Numbered from the stretch's first letter, positions 26,144 to 34,997 are shown. The stretch is DNA of 49,336 nucleotides from Bacteroidales bacterium (GCA_016280915.1 JAEEHQ010000036.1:93269-142604), one strand, 5' to 3'. The notes: generated by a model from the letters alone, not told the origin. Program-made: numbers and translations.

Positions 26144-26283
26144 CCGAGCGTTTCTGTTGTTTCAGTTTCAGTTCGATTTCAGAGGGTCAGATTTTTTTCA
26201 ATCCCCTTTTTTCTTATTATTAGGAGGATAGAAATTGGATCCCTCCCAAAAACAACAGAAACAACTGAAACTGAAACGCTCGG
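26144..26283. repeat. Palindrome of repeat unit 1, with interleaved complementary blocks
   Basis: Outer arms CCGAGCGTTTC (26144-26154) and GAAACGCTCGG (26273-26283). Overlapping them, block X GTTTCTGTTGT (26150-26160) is complementary to 26252-26262, and block Y TTTCAGTTTCAGTT (26160-26173) to 26263-26276. The order X-Y-X'-Y' is interleaved, as in a pseudoknot, rather than nested. Confidence 0.75.
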
Positions 26284-26719
26284 CTCTCTATAAATTCACC
26301 TAAAAAGCAGAATGTCAATATGTACGACATTGCAACAACAACAGCTCCCAAGATGCTGACCTTTCGGAAGAGGGACAGAATGCATCCAAATTCTCTTCTC
26401 ACAGGCCTCAAAAGACATGCCTGAACCCCTCGTTATGATGCTTTTCTCGGTCGATGGCACTCACATAAGCGGTTCTGAATTTCAGCATCCGTACCTTTGT
26501 GGAAGGGACCTTGTGGTCAAATGGCCACTTGGATGGCCGATTCCTGCGGCAACAAGGGCCAATTGACCAATCTTGATAAAGGCTATCTGTTACTAATGTC
26601 ATGCACACAGCTATGTCATGTACACGACATGGGGCTGAAGAAACCCGTCCTGGGGCAACGAACCCTTCTGAGCGCTCACGGGCCTCATAGGGGAAATAGG
26701 TCAAGTAAGATGCCCCGTT

Positions 26720-26867
26720 CTTCCAATAGACAGTTCTTCCAATTAAAAAATGGCATACCAAATCCCCTTTATATTATATATAACTAATTAATATATAATT
26801 AATTATATAGATAATTAGAGAAGTTGGAATACCCAAAAAATGAATTGTCTAAACTGTCTTTTGGAAG
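26720..26867. repeat. Palindrome of repeat unit 2
   Basis: 25-base arms at 26720-26744 (CTTCCAATAGACAGTT...) and 26843-26867 pair at 20 of 25 positions. The left arm contains a direct repeat GTTCTTCCAAT separated by AGACA. The interior is very AT-rich (TATATAACTAATTAATA) and similar to that of unit 3. Confidence 0.75.
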
Positions 26868-27339
26868 ATAATGTTAAAATTTATGTTTCATTATTCTCCT
26901 AAAAAGCAAAAACACAATAAAATACTATATTAACAATAAGACCGCTCCCAAGATGCCGACCCTCGGCAAAGGGACAGAATGCATTCGAATTATCCCCTCC
27001 CAGGCCTCAAAAACTATGCTTTTTCTCCTTATTACGATATTTTTTACCCTATTTGGCAACCATGTGGGTGTTTTTTAAATTCAGCATCTCGACCTCATTA
27101 GATAGAACTTTGTGGCCAAATGGCCATTTTTGTCGCCAAAATGGGCGGTAACCAGGGCCAATTATCCATTCTTGTTAAGGCTATCTGACGCAAATGTCGT
27201 GCTCACGACAAGAGGCTGAAGAAACCCGTCCTGGGGCAACGACCCCTTCAGGGCGCTCAAGGGCCTCATAGGGGAAAAAACAAGTGGAAATAATCGCACC
27301 CCCTGTCGACCGAAATTAGGGTAAAGATGCCCCAAGCGT

Positions 27340-27486
27340 GTGACAGTTACAGTTGTGACAGATAAAAATAAGGGGTATCAAAAACGCCTCTTATAATATA
27401 TAACTAATTAATAATTAATACTATATATAAGAAAAATGAAAAAACATACCCCTCAAAAAATCAACTGTCACAACTGTAACTGTCAC
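27340..27486. repeat. Palindrome of repeat unit 3 (perfect 22-bp arms)
   Basis: Arms at 27340-27361 and 27465-27486 are exact reverse complements (GTGACAGTTACAGTTG.../...CAACTGTAACTGTCAC). A nested 7-bp pair GGGGTAT (27372-27378) / ATACCCC (27446-27452) extends the hairpin around an AT-rich core. The arm sequence differs from units 1 and 2 although the flanks are homologous. Confidence 0.85.
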
Positions 27487-28040
27487 AAAAAGGCAGAAAA
27501 AAGATTCTTATTATTTTCCTAAAAAGCAATAAAACAATAAAATACGATATAATCAAGAACAAGTCCCCTGAGATGCCTAACCTCGAAAAGAGGACAGAAT
27601 GCATCCAAATTCTCCTTTCATAGACCCCAAAAGACGGGCAAAAACCCCTTGTTCCGATGCTTTTTCCCGTCTTAGGAGCACATTTTAGCGGCGTTGAGTT
27701 TCAATATTCCACCCTCATTTGGAAGGAATCTTGTGGCCAAATGGCCATTTTTGTCGCCCAAATGGGCGGTAACCAGGGCCAATTATCCATTCTTGTTAAG
27801 GCTATCTGACGCAAATGTCGTGCACACGACGAGAACTCAAGATGTATGTCGTGCGACAACGAAGGGGTAGGATGGGGGTGGGCTGTAGCCTGTAGATAAG
27901 TTCGCTCTTTGTTCGCTCGCCCATGAACAAACAACGAAGGAATGACGGAGAAACGGTTGTCTCCGGGCGAATCAACTTATCAAAAAAATGCTCTTGAGCG
28001 CGCGTGTTTCAGTTTTTTTCTTAAAAAAACTTTCAGAGCT

Positions 28041-28070
28041 TTTGTATTGGGAAAAGAAAATGTATTTTTG
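28041..28070 (+). promoter_or_regulatory. Bacteroidetes-type promoter for the Omp28-like gene
   Basis: TTTG (28041-28044), 18 bp, TATTTTTG (28063-28070); ATG follows 66 bp later. Confidence 0.68.
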
Positions 28071-28135
28071 CACCATAGATATGATATTTTTTTTGTTGGT
28101 TTATATTTATAAGTAATTCAAATACAATATTTAAT

Positions 28136-29191
28136 ATGAAAAATAAACAAATAGTCATTTTAGTATTGGCCTTTTTTGCGATGCAATCTTGGGCTCAGGA
28201 CAGCAAGCAGACTTTCACCCGCAAGGTCGTGTTGGAACAGTTTACCACAGGTGCCTGCCAGTATTGTCCTATTGGCACAGAACACATCCAGAATGCTGTT
28301 GATAATGCGAACAACTTGATTTGGATCAAGTACCATGCCGGCTTTGGCACCGACAACCTCACCAACGAGGTGGCTACGGCTTATCTGGCTTTCTACGGGG
28401 GAAGTACCTATGCACCCGCCTTGATGGTGGACCGCACGCGCTTCGATACCAGCAAACCAGGTCCCGTGACTGGTGTGGGGCAGGCTTCGGAGATACGCCG
28501 TTGGGTGGGTCAGGCCCGCGAGGTGGAGACCACCTGCAAGGTATATACGCCCGAAGTGGCCTATAATGCCGACACCCGTCATCTTTCGGGTGTTGTTGAG
28601 GGTCGTTTTGGCGATGAGTCCTTCGGCCCCAACACCCGCATCAACGTCTATGTGGTGGAGGATAGCATATATATGTATCAGTCTGATGCATACGGTGTTA
28701 GTGGTAATATTTATCATCTGGATGCCGTGCGTGCCGCCATTACCGACATCTGGGGCGACCCCCTCACCGTGGAGGGCAGCAACCACAATTTTTCCTACAC
28801 CATCGACTACACCCTTCCCGAGGACTTTGTTTATAAGAACTGCCGCATTGTTGCCTTGGTCACCAACTACGATGAGGGCGACATCAACAACCGCAAAGTG
28901 CTGAATGGTGCCGAAAGTGACTACTTGAATAAACTCCTGTCGATTGGCGAAACGGATGCCGGCTGCCAGATGAGGGTCTATCCCAACCCTGCTTCCAACC
29001 GCCTCTTTGTGCAGGCCGACCATTCCATCAAGTCGGTGGTGATGCTTAACAGTCTCGGTCAGGTGGTGCGCCAGCAACAGGGTGTCGACAAGACCGTTGT
29101 TGTGGAGCTGGGCGACCTTGCCAAGGGTGTCTATCTGGTGAAGGTGCTGACGGATGCAGGCATGGCCACTCGCCAGGTGGTGGTTAGATAG
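28136..29191 (+). CDS. Omp28-related T9SS-secreted protein with thioredoxin-like fold
   Basis: A 351-residue secreted protein. Signal peptide to about 20 (MQSWAQ). The next part, VVLEQFTTGACQYCPIGTEHI, is the thioredoxin-like start of the Omp28 family, with a CxxC (CQYC) at the redox-site position. Residues about 280-351 form a type A T9SS sorting domain (VYPNPASNRLFVQAD, then LAKGVYLVKVLTDAG). Omp28 of Porphyromonas is a surface protein with suggested adhesin function; a thiol-redox role is inferred from CxxC. The gene is the first of a same-strand run that leads to dsbD. Confidence 0.88.
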   Translation: MKNKQIVILVLAFFAMQSWAQDSKQTFTRKVVLEQFTTGACQYCPIGTEHIQNAVDNANNLIWIKYHAGFGTDNLTNEVATAYLAFYGGSTYAPALMVDRTRFDTSKPGPVTGVGQASEIRRWVGQAREVETTCKVYTPEVAYNADTRHLSGVVEGRFGDESFGPNTRINVYVVEDSIYMYQSDAYGVSGNIYHLDAVRAAITDIWGDPLTVEGSNHNFSYTIDYTLPEDFVYKNCRIVALVTNYDEGDINNRKVLNGAESDYLNKLLSIGETDAGCQMRVYPNPASNRLFVQADHSIKSVVMLNSLGQVVRQQQGVDKTVVVELGDLAKGVYLVKVLTDAGMATRQVVVR

Positions 29192-29278
29192 CGCAGGGCA
29201 CATAAGGGTTGAATCTACTACAATTAAAAATAATGGCAGGCACAATATTTTTTTGTTGTGCACGTTATTATCCTTTGC

Positions 29279-30547
29279 ATGAAAAAAATTGTGCTCATAA
29301 TGCTGTTTTGCTGGGTGGGACTGATGCCGTCGTATGCCAGCTACCTGTTAATCCCCATGGATGATGCTCAGAAGAATCATCTCAAGGCCTATGGCGTTGC
29401 CTTCTGGGCGTTGCAACGCGAGGTGGAGGTGACTTGGTTGCTCAACTACCGAGGGGGCAGCTTTATGATGAAATATGCCGATGTATTGGAACGTGAATGT
29501 CGGCTGAGGGGTGTGACTGCCGAGGCCATTGCCGATGGGCAGTCGTCGGCCATTCTTTCCCAGATTGCTGACCCTGGGGTGAACATGGATGCCGTGAGGC
29601 TGCAGAAGGCCCCCAAGGTGGCTGTCTATTCTCCCAAGAACAAATTGCCGTGGGACGATGCCGTCACGCTGGTGCTCACCTACGCCGAGATACCCTACGA
29701 TGTGGTTTATGACGAGGAGGTCATGGCTGGCGTGTTGCCCACCTATGACTGGCTGCATCTGCACCATGAGGACTTCACGGGGCAGTATGGCAAATTCTGG
29801 GCCAATTATCGTAACCAGCAATGGTACATTGAGGACGTTCGCGCTCAGGAGTCTATGGCCAACAAGTTGGGTTTTAGCAAAGTCAGTCAGCTCAAGCTGG
29901 CTGTGGCCCACAAGATACGCGACTTTGTGATGGGCGGAGGCTTTCTTTTTGCCATGTGCTCGGCTCCGGACAGCTACGACGTGGCGTTGGCCGCCGAGGG
30001 AGTGGACATCTGCGACGTGATGTTCGATGGCGACCCCATGCAGCCCGACGCACAGAGCCAGCTTGATTACGGCAAGACTTTTGCCTTCAAGGACTTCCGA
30101 ATCAGTACCAATCCCAACGAATACGAAATTTCTACCATCGATGTCGACGACCGTGCCCGCATGAAGCATGTGAACGAGAAGAATGACTTCTTCACCCTCT
30201 TTGACTTTTCCGCCAAATGGGATTGGGTGCCCACGATGCTCACGCAGAACCACAGCCGCATCATCCATGGTTTCATGGGGCAGACAACCGCTTTCCGCCG
30301 CGAGTGCGTCAAGAGTTCTGCCGTCATCCTGGCAGAAAACAAAGCCTTGGGCGAGGTGCGCTATCTGCATGGAGAGTATGGCAAGGGCACTTGGACCTTC
30401 CTGGGAGGTCACGACCCCGAAGACTACCGCCATTTTGTGGGTGACCCACCCACCGACCTCTCGCTCTATCCCAATTCGCCTGGCTACCGCCTCATCCTCA
30501 ACAATATCCTGTTCCCTGCTGCCAAGAAAGAAAAACACAAGACCTGA
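29279..30547 (+). CDS. Conserved Bacteroidales secreted protein of unknown function, often labelled asparagine synthetase B
   Basis: A 422-residue protein with a signal peptide (MKKIVLIMLFCWVGLMPSYA) and no membrane anchor. Recognisable conserved stretches are SYLLIPMDDAQKNHLKAYG, LNYRGGSFMMKYADV, KVAVYSPKNKLPWDDAVTL, WLHLHHEDFTGQYGKFWANY and FVMGGGFLFAMCSAPDSYD. As I recall, close homologues in Bacteroidales genomes carry the name asparagine synthetase B, but I see neither an N-terminal Cys glutaminase domain nor the SGGxDS ATP-binding motif, so that name is not supported. The GGGFLFAMCSA segment might be a class-I amidotransferase-like nucleophile turn; this is speculative. ATG 29279 is preferred over ATG 29258 because it gives a clean signal peptide. 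Confidence 0.75.
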   Translation: MKKIVLIMLFCWVGLMPSYASYLLIPMDDAQKNHLKAYGVAFWALQREVEVTWLLNYRGGSFMMKYADVLERECRLRGVTAEAIADGQSSAILSQIADPGVNMDAVRLQKAPKVAVYSPKNKLPWDDAVTLVLTYAEIPYDVVYDEEVMAGVLPTYDWLHLHHEDFTGQYGKFWANYRNQQWYIEDVRAQESMANKLGFSKVSQLKLAVAHKIRDFVMGGGFLFAMCSAPDSYDVALAAEGVDICDVMFDGDPMQPDAQSQLDYGKTFAFKDFRISTNPNEYEISTIDVDDRARMKHVNEKNDFFTLFDFSAKWDWVPTMLTQNHSRIIHGFMGQTTAFRRECVKSSAVILAENKALGEVRYLHGEYGKGTWTFLGGHDPEDYRHFVGDPPTDLSLYPNSPGYRLILNNILFPAAKKEKHKT

Positions 30548-30549
30548 TT

Positions 30550-31872
30550 ATGAAGAAACCTATCCTATATACCCTCCTCCTGCTGCTGTCGATTCCGCTG
30601 ATGGCACAGAAATGGACCTACTACAACCCCAAGAACTCGAACATCAACGGCGACAACATATTGGCTGTGGCCTCCGACAACCGTGGCAACCTCTGGGTAG
30701 GTACCACCCAGGGTCTCAACCGCTTCAAGGATGGGGTGTGGACCGACTTTGCCGACTTCAACGAGAAACTCAAAGACCAGTTTGTCAACTGCTTGGTGGC
30801 TGATGGCAACACCCTCTGGATTGGCACCGACGACTATGGCGTTATTGAGTTTAACGACGGCAAGTGGTACGAACATGCCGAGGAGACAAGGCGACTGAAC
30901 ATGAAATATATACGCGACATCGCAATTGACCACACCGGTACCAAGTGGATTGGCGTTACGCTGAGCGGGTTGGTGCAGTATGATGGCTACAATTGGTACA
31001 AGTTCACCGCCTCGGAGAGCGAGCTCCTCTCCGATTTCATCCTCCGCGTGGTCATCGACAACCGCGACCGCAAATGGGTGGGAACCAACGACGGTCTCTG
31101 CGTCTATGACGGTCGCCGCTGGACCTCTTATACCACTAAGAATTCAAAGCTTCCCCACAATATCTGCCTCTCGCTGGCCATCGACAAAGATAACGTCAAG
31201 TGGATTGGCACCCTCAACGGCTTGGCCCGTTTTGATGGCGAGCAATGGAAAATATTCAATATCGACAACTGCCCCATTCCCGGCAACCAAATCAACGACC
31301 TGGTTTTCGACCGCGAAGGGCATCTATGGATGGCCACCGAGGGCGGTGTGGCGGTGTTCGACTGCAAGGACCGCTGGGACACCTTTCGTGCGGGTGACAA
31401 ACTGCCGCAATGTATGTTCCAGAACATCACCATCGACCGGCGTGGCGACATCTGGATAGGCACCGACGAGCGGGGACTCTACTGCCTTTCGGGCTATACC
31501 ATGCCTGACCCGTCGGCAGCGGTCGACTCCACCCTGCTGGCCGACAGCCAACTGTCCGATGCCGACAATCCCGACGCATCTCCCAAAGCCAAGGGCAAGA
31601 GTGGCAAGAAAGGTGTTGACATCAACAGCGACGAAGTTGCTGAGGAACGCATCAAGCTCACTCCCAACCTCGAGGAAGGAACCCTCACTATCTCCATGAC
31701 CAGCGAGATGGCCGAGGTGACCTTCATCAACAGCAAAGGCGACAAAGTGCGCACCGTGCCCAAGTATCGCAACAACACCCATATCAATATTTCTAAGATG
31801 AAAAAAGGCACCTACACCGTCCGCGTCAAGACGGCTCTGGGCACCCGCAACGTTAAATTCACGCTGAAATAA
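30550..31872 (+). CDS. Secreted seven-bladed propeller protein (two-component-propeller repeats)
   Basis: A 440-residue protein with a signal peptide (MKKPILYTLLLLLSIPLMAQ). Seven blade motifs follow: NLWVGTTQGLNRF, TLWIGTDDYGVIEF, TKWIGVTLSGLVQY, RKWVGTNDGLCVY, VKWIGTLNGLARF, HLWMATEGGVAVF and DIWIGTDERGLYCL. This repeat is known from the sensor part of hybrid two-component systems, but here there is no kinase and no transmembrane helix. The last ~75 residues resemble a T9SS sorting domain (MKKGTYTVRVKTALGTRNVKFTLK) without a clear YPNP motif. It starts 2 bp after the stop of the preceding gene, so the two are co-translated. Confidence 0.88.
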   Translation: MKKPILYTLLLLLSIPLMAQKWTYYNPKNSNINGDNILAVASDNRGNLWVGTTQGLNRFKDGVWTDFADFNEKLKDQFVNCLVADGNTLWIGTDDYGVIEFNDGKWYEHAEETRRLNMKYIRDIAIDHTGTKWIGVTLSGLVQYDGYNWYKFTASESELLSDFILRVVIDNRDRKWVGTNDGLCVYDGRRWTSYTTKNSKLPHNICLSLAIDKDNVKWIGTLNGLARFDGEQWKIFNIDNCPIPGNQINDLVFDREGHLWMATEGGVAVFDCKDRWDTFRAGDKLPQCMFQNITIDRRGDIWIGTDERGLYCLSGYTMPDPSAAVDSTLLADSQLSDADNPDASPKAKGKSGKKGVDINSDEVAEERIKLTPNLEEGTLTISMTSEMAEVTFINSKGDKVRTVPKYRNNTHINISKMKKGTYTVRVKTALGTRNVKFTLK

Positions 31873-31897
31873 TAAACAATACAATATCGATACCAAG

Positions 31898-33964
31898 ATG
31901 AAAAAACTTGCTACTCTTTTGCTCCTTTTGAGCATGACCCTGGCGGGCTTTGCCCAAATTATCGACCCCGTTAAGTGGACTTTTAAAGTCAACGACCTCA
32001 GCGAGACCGAGTCGGAGTTGGTTTTCACCGCCCAGTTAGAGAATGGCTGGCACCTCTATTCGCAGCACACCGACCCGAACGGGCCGTTGGCTATCTATTT
32101 TGATTTTAAGGAGTCTGCCGACTACAAGCTGGTGGGAGGCGTAAAGGAACCCAAACCCCACGAGGAGATGGACGATGTCTTCAACTGCATCGTGCGCTCT
32201 TTTAGTGGCAAGGTGACTTTCCGTCAGAAGATTGTGCGTCTCTCGAAGAAAGATTTCAAAGTCAGCGGCATTTTTGGCTATCAGCTCTGCAACGACGGTA
32301 GCTGCATTGCCCCTGAGGACCGCGATTTTACTTTCTCGGTGAAGGGTGCTGCCGCCCCTGTCGACGAGACTGCCGTGGCTGCCGCCGTGCAGCAGGAACA
32401 GGACTCTGAAGAGGCTGTCGCTGCCCTTGAGACCCCCGTTGCCGCTCCCGACACCACCGTGGCTGCCGCTGCCCCCGAGGCTACCAAAAGCGAGAAAAAA
32501 GACCGTTCGCTCTTGGTCATCTTCCTCTGGGCCCTTTCGGGTGGCATCGTCACCATGTTCACCCCCTGTGTCTTCCCCATGATACCCATGACGGTGAATT
32601 TCTTTATGAACTCAACCGACGACAAGCGCAAGTCGCGCCGTCAGGCCTGGGCTTTTGGCTTCTCCATCGTCTTCCTTTTTGCCATATTGGGTGCCATCCT
32701 GGCCCTTGCCTTTGGACCTGAAGCTCTCTATTTCATTGGTACTCATTGGCTGCCCAACCTCATTTTCTTTATCATATTCTTCATCTTCTCCCTTAGCTTC
32801 TTTGGCCTCTTCGAGATCAAGATGCCCGAAAAGTGGATCAACAAGTCTGACGAACAGGCCGACAAAGGCGGCTTCTTTGCCCCCTTCTTCATTGCCCTCA
32901 CCACTGTGTTGGTCTCTTTCAGCTGCACCGGTCCTATCTTGGGTGCCGCCCTCGTTGAGCTCACCACCAGCAGCACCAACCGCATGGTGTCGCTCCTTAC
33001 CATGCTGGGCTTCGGCATTGGTTTTGCCCTGCCCTTCACTTTGTTGGCCATGTTCCCCTCGGTGCTCAAGAACATGAAATCAGGCAGTTGGCTCAATACC
33101 GTAAAGGTGGTCTTTGCCTTCTTGGAGCTGGCTTTCGGCCTCAAGTTCCTCTCGATGGCTGACCAATACTGCCACTGGGGTCTGCTCGACCGCGAGACCT
33201 ATTTGGCTCTTTGGATTGTCATCTTCGGCCTGCTGGGCTTTTACCTGCTGGGCAAGCTCAAATTCAAGGGCGACGACGACATGCAGCATGTCGGCGTGAT
33301 CCGCCTTTTCTTGGCCATACTCGACTTGGCCTTCGTGGTGTATATGATTCCGGGCCTGTGGGGTGCTCCCCTCAAGGCCATCAGCGGTTTATTGCCTCCC
33401 ATGACCACTCAGGACTTCAATATTGAGCGCAGCATAGAGGAAAATGCCTCCACGGTGGTGTATGATGGTAGTGCCCAAGGCATGTCCTCCATACCGGCCG
33501 ACCGCAAGTATGCCGACAAGCTCCATTCACCCGTTGGCTACCAGGGCTTCTATGACCTGGAGGAGGCCAAGGCCTATGCCAAGCAGGTGGGCAAGCCGGT
33601 TTTCATCGACTTTACCGGCCACACCTGCGCCAACTGCCGCGAGATGGAACACTATGTTTGGGCAGACAAGGAGGTGAAAGACATCCTTACGCAGAAATAT
33701 GTGCTGTGTGAGCTGTTTGTTGACGAGCGTACCATTGAGTTGCCCGAGGACGAATGGGTTACCGACGACCGTGGCAAAGTGCTGAAGACTTTGGGCCAGC
33801 GCAACCTCTATTACGAGAAGAGCATGTACAACATGAATGCACAGCCCTACTATGTCATCATCGATGGCGACGGCAACACCCTCACCAAGGAGAATTACAA
33901 GTATGACCGCGACGTGCAGCAGTTTATCAATTATTTAAACGAGGGCTTGAGCAATATGCGTTAG
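31898..33964 (+). CDS. dsbD: DsbD-type thiol:disulfide interchange protein
   Basis: A 688-residue protein that passes reducing power across the inner membrane. Order: signal peptide (to about 20); N-terminal periplasmic domain (to about 150, DGSCIAPEDRDFTF); Ala/Pro/Val-rich linker (about 155-200); eight-helix CcdA-like membrane domain (about 205-510) with the two catalytic cysteines in FTPCVFPMIPM and SFSCTGPILGA; and a C-terminal thioredoxin-like domain with HTCANCREME (about 575-590). The length fits the family. With an Omp28-like protein upstream and another thioredoxin-like T9SS cargo nearby, a link to exported thiol proteins is plausible. Confidence 0.93.
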   Translation: MKKLATLLLLLSMTLAGFAQIIDPVKWTFKVNDLSETESELVFTAQLENGWHLYSQHTDPNGPLAIYFDFKESADYKLVGGVKEPKPHEEMDDVFNCIVRSFSGKVTFRQKIVRLSKKDFKVSGIFGYQLCNDGSCIAPEDRDFTFSVKGAAAPVDETAVAAAVQQEQDSEEAVAALETPVAAPDTTVAAAAPEATKSEKKDRSLLVIFLWALSGGIVTMFTPCVFPMIPMTVNFFMNSTDDKRKSRRQAWAFGFSIVFLFAILGAILALAFGPEALYFIGTHWLPNLIFFIIFFIFSLSFFGLFEIKMPEKWINKSDEQADKGGFFAPFFIALTTVLVSFSCTGPILGAALVELTTSSTNRMVSLLTMLGFGIGFALPFTLLAMFPSVLKNMKSGSWLNTVKVVFAFLELAFGLKFLSMADQYCHWGLLDRETYLALWIVIFGLLGFYLLGKLKFKGDDDMQHVGVIRLFLAILDLAFVVYMIPGLWGAPLKAISGLLPPMTTQDFNIERSIEENASTVVYDGSAQGMSSIPADRKYADKLHSPVGYQGFYDLEEAKAYAKQVGKPVFIDFTGHTCANCREMEHYVWADKEVKDILTQKYVLCELFVDERTIELPEDEWVTDDRGKVLKTLGQRNLYYEKSMYNMNAQPYYVIIDGDGNTLTKENYKYDRDVQQFINYLNEGLSNMR

Positions 33965-33984
33965 CCCCTAATAAGGAAAAAGTG

Positions 33985-34560
33985 ATGAATTATCTTGACG
34001 TTATAAACCATTTCCCCGACTTTCCCAAGAAGGGAATCGACTTCATCGACGTGTTGCCTTTCCTTACCAACAAGGAGGCTTTCAATCAGCTGATTGCCGA
34101 TATCGATGCCCACGCCCATTGCCCCAATATCATCACCGTTGAGGCCCGTGGTTTTCTTTTCGCAGCGCCCCTGCTTACTCGCTCCACCATGGTGCAGAAG
34201 CTGGTGGCCATCCGCAAGAAAGGCAAGCTCCCGTTCAGTCAGGGCGACCTCCGCGGAGTGGAAATCATGAAGGAGTATGGTCCTGACCATGTCTATTACC
34301 GCCTTTCTGACCTGGCCAGCTGTGTGCCCGAGGGCGACACCATCAATCTCACTTTCTTCGATGACATCCTGGCTACGGGTGGCACGGCCTGCGGCATTGC
34401 CGAGCAGCTCAACCGCGAGGTGGTGACAGTTGGCGACAAGCAGTATAAGGTCAAGGTTAAGGAGTTCCTCTTCCTTGTGGAGTTTCCCAACCTCTACGAT
34501 CACGACCGCATCAACGCTATTGCACCTGTACATTCCTTCATCCAGATAGATGGAGAATGA
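33985..34560 (+). CDS. apt: Adenine phosphoribosyltransferase
   Basis: A 191-residue cytoplasmic enzyme converting adenine and PRPP to AMP. Signature segments are FPDFPKKGIDFIDV near the N-terminus, EARGFLFAAPL, RKKGKLP and the PRPP loop FFDDILATGGTACG (about 130-143). I take ATG 33985; a GTG three bases upstream is possible. AAGGAAAA precedes it. It starts 20 bp after dsbD. Confidence 0.92.
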   Translation: MNYLDVINHFPDFPKKGIDFIDVLPFLTNKEAFNQLIADIDAHAHCPNIITVEARGFLFAAPLLTRSTMVQKLVAIRKKGKLPFSQGDLRGVEIMKEYGPDHVYYRLSDLASCVPEGDTINLTFFDDILATGGTACGIAEQLNREVVTVGDKQYKVKVKEFLFLVEFPNLYDHDRINAIAPVHSFIQIDGE

Positions 34561-34592
34561 TTTTTGTAAAACCCCAAAAACAGCATACCCTT

Positions 34593-34997
34593 ATGAAGAA
34601 AATGATTCTCGCCCTTGTGGCTATCTGCTCCCTGGCATTCGCTTCCTGCACCAAGGAGTCAACGTATGTCATCACCTATTATGACGACCTCACCTCTTTT
34701 GCCAACCTTACCGTCTTTGAGTATTCCTACTCCAACACCCTGATGGGCAGACAGGAAATAAAGGACATCCGTGACGGTGAAACCATCGAACTGGTCTCCC
34801 GTGCCGGCACCGACTTCGTCATCATTGGCTGCGAAGGCATGGTGGGCAACCGTATCATAGAATGGTACACCGCCGACCCTATTGGCCTTGATGAGGATGA
34901 GACCACCTATATCGATGTCGACTACATCAACATGCACACGACCAACTACAATCCCATCAATCCTGATGATGTCATTTCCCGCTACTTGACCAAGTAG
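34593..34997 (+). CDS. Small lipoprotein of unknown function
   Basis: A 134-residue protein with a lipoprotein signal peptide MKKMILALVAICSLAFASC (Cys19). The mature part is acidic and Thr/Tyr-rich (YVITYYDDLTSFANLTVFEYSY) and probably all beta. I do not recognise a family. ATG 34593 is chosen because it starts the signal peptide; the open frame extends back to 34557. A strong terminator follows. Confidence 0.8.
   Translation: MKKMILALVAICSLAFASCTKESTYVITYYDDLTSFANLTVFEYSYSNTLMGRQEIKDIRDGETIELVSRAGTDFVIIGCEGMVGNRIIEWYTADPIGLDEDETTYIDVDYINMHTTNYNPINPDDVISRYLTK

Larger units (their letters stand above)
26030..27860. repeat. Array of about three tandem ~600-bp units without genes
   Basis: Landmarks recur at near-constant spacing: CCTAAAAAGCA at 26299, 26898 and 27518; a CTCCCAAGATGC-like motif at 26345, 26945 and 27564; TTGTGGnCAAATGGCCA at 26511, 27110 and 27731. 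The period is therefore about 599-600 and then 620-621 bp. Units 2 and 3 are almost identical over 27111-27209 and 27732-27830 (97 of 99 bases by eye); unit 1 has diverged further. Each unit carries a long palindrome upstream of CCTAAAAAGCA, and smaller palindromes (TGGCCAAATGGCCA, GTCGTGCACACGAC). Open frames here are short and not conserved between units. The array lies between two divergent genes for T9SS cargo. Function unknown. Confidence 0.88.

Noticed and set aside
26408..26761. 117-codon open frame on the minus strand inside repeat unit 1
   Set aside because: The corresponding segments of units 2 and 3 do not keep the frame, and the predicted protein shows no family signature.
26030..27860. 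CRISPR array
   Set aside because: The units are ~600 bp, with no short direct repeats and unique spacers, and there are no cas genes.
26030..27860. Retron or integron cassette array
   Set aside because: No reverse transcriptase, integron integrase or cassette genes are present; only the palindromes are reminiscent of attC sites.
27701..27934. 77-codon open frame on the minus strand at the end of the repeat array
   Set aside because: It covers palindromic repeat sequence and is not kept in unit 2.
28160..30538. Minus-strand open frames of 367 and 396 codons
   Set aside because: Antisense shadows of the Omp28-like and unknown secreted protein genes, which have signal peptides and conserved motifs.
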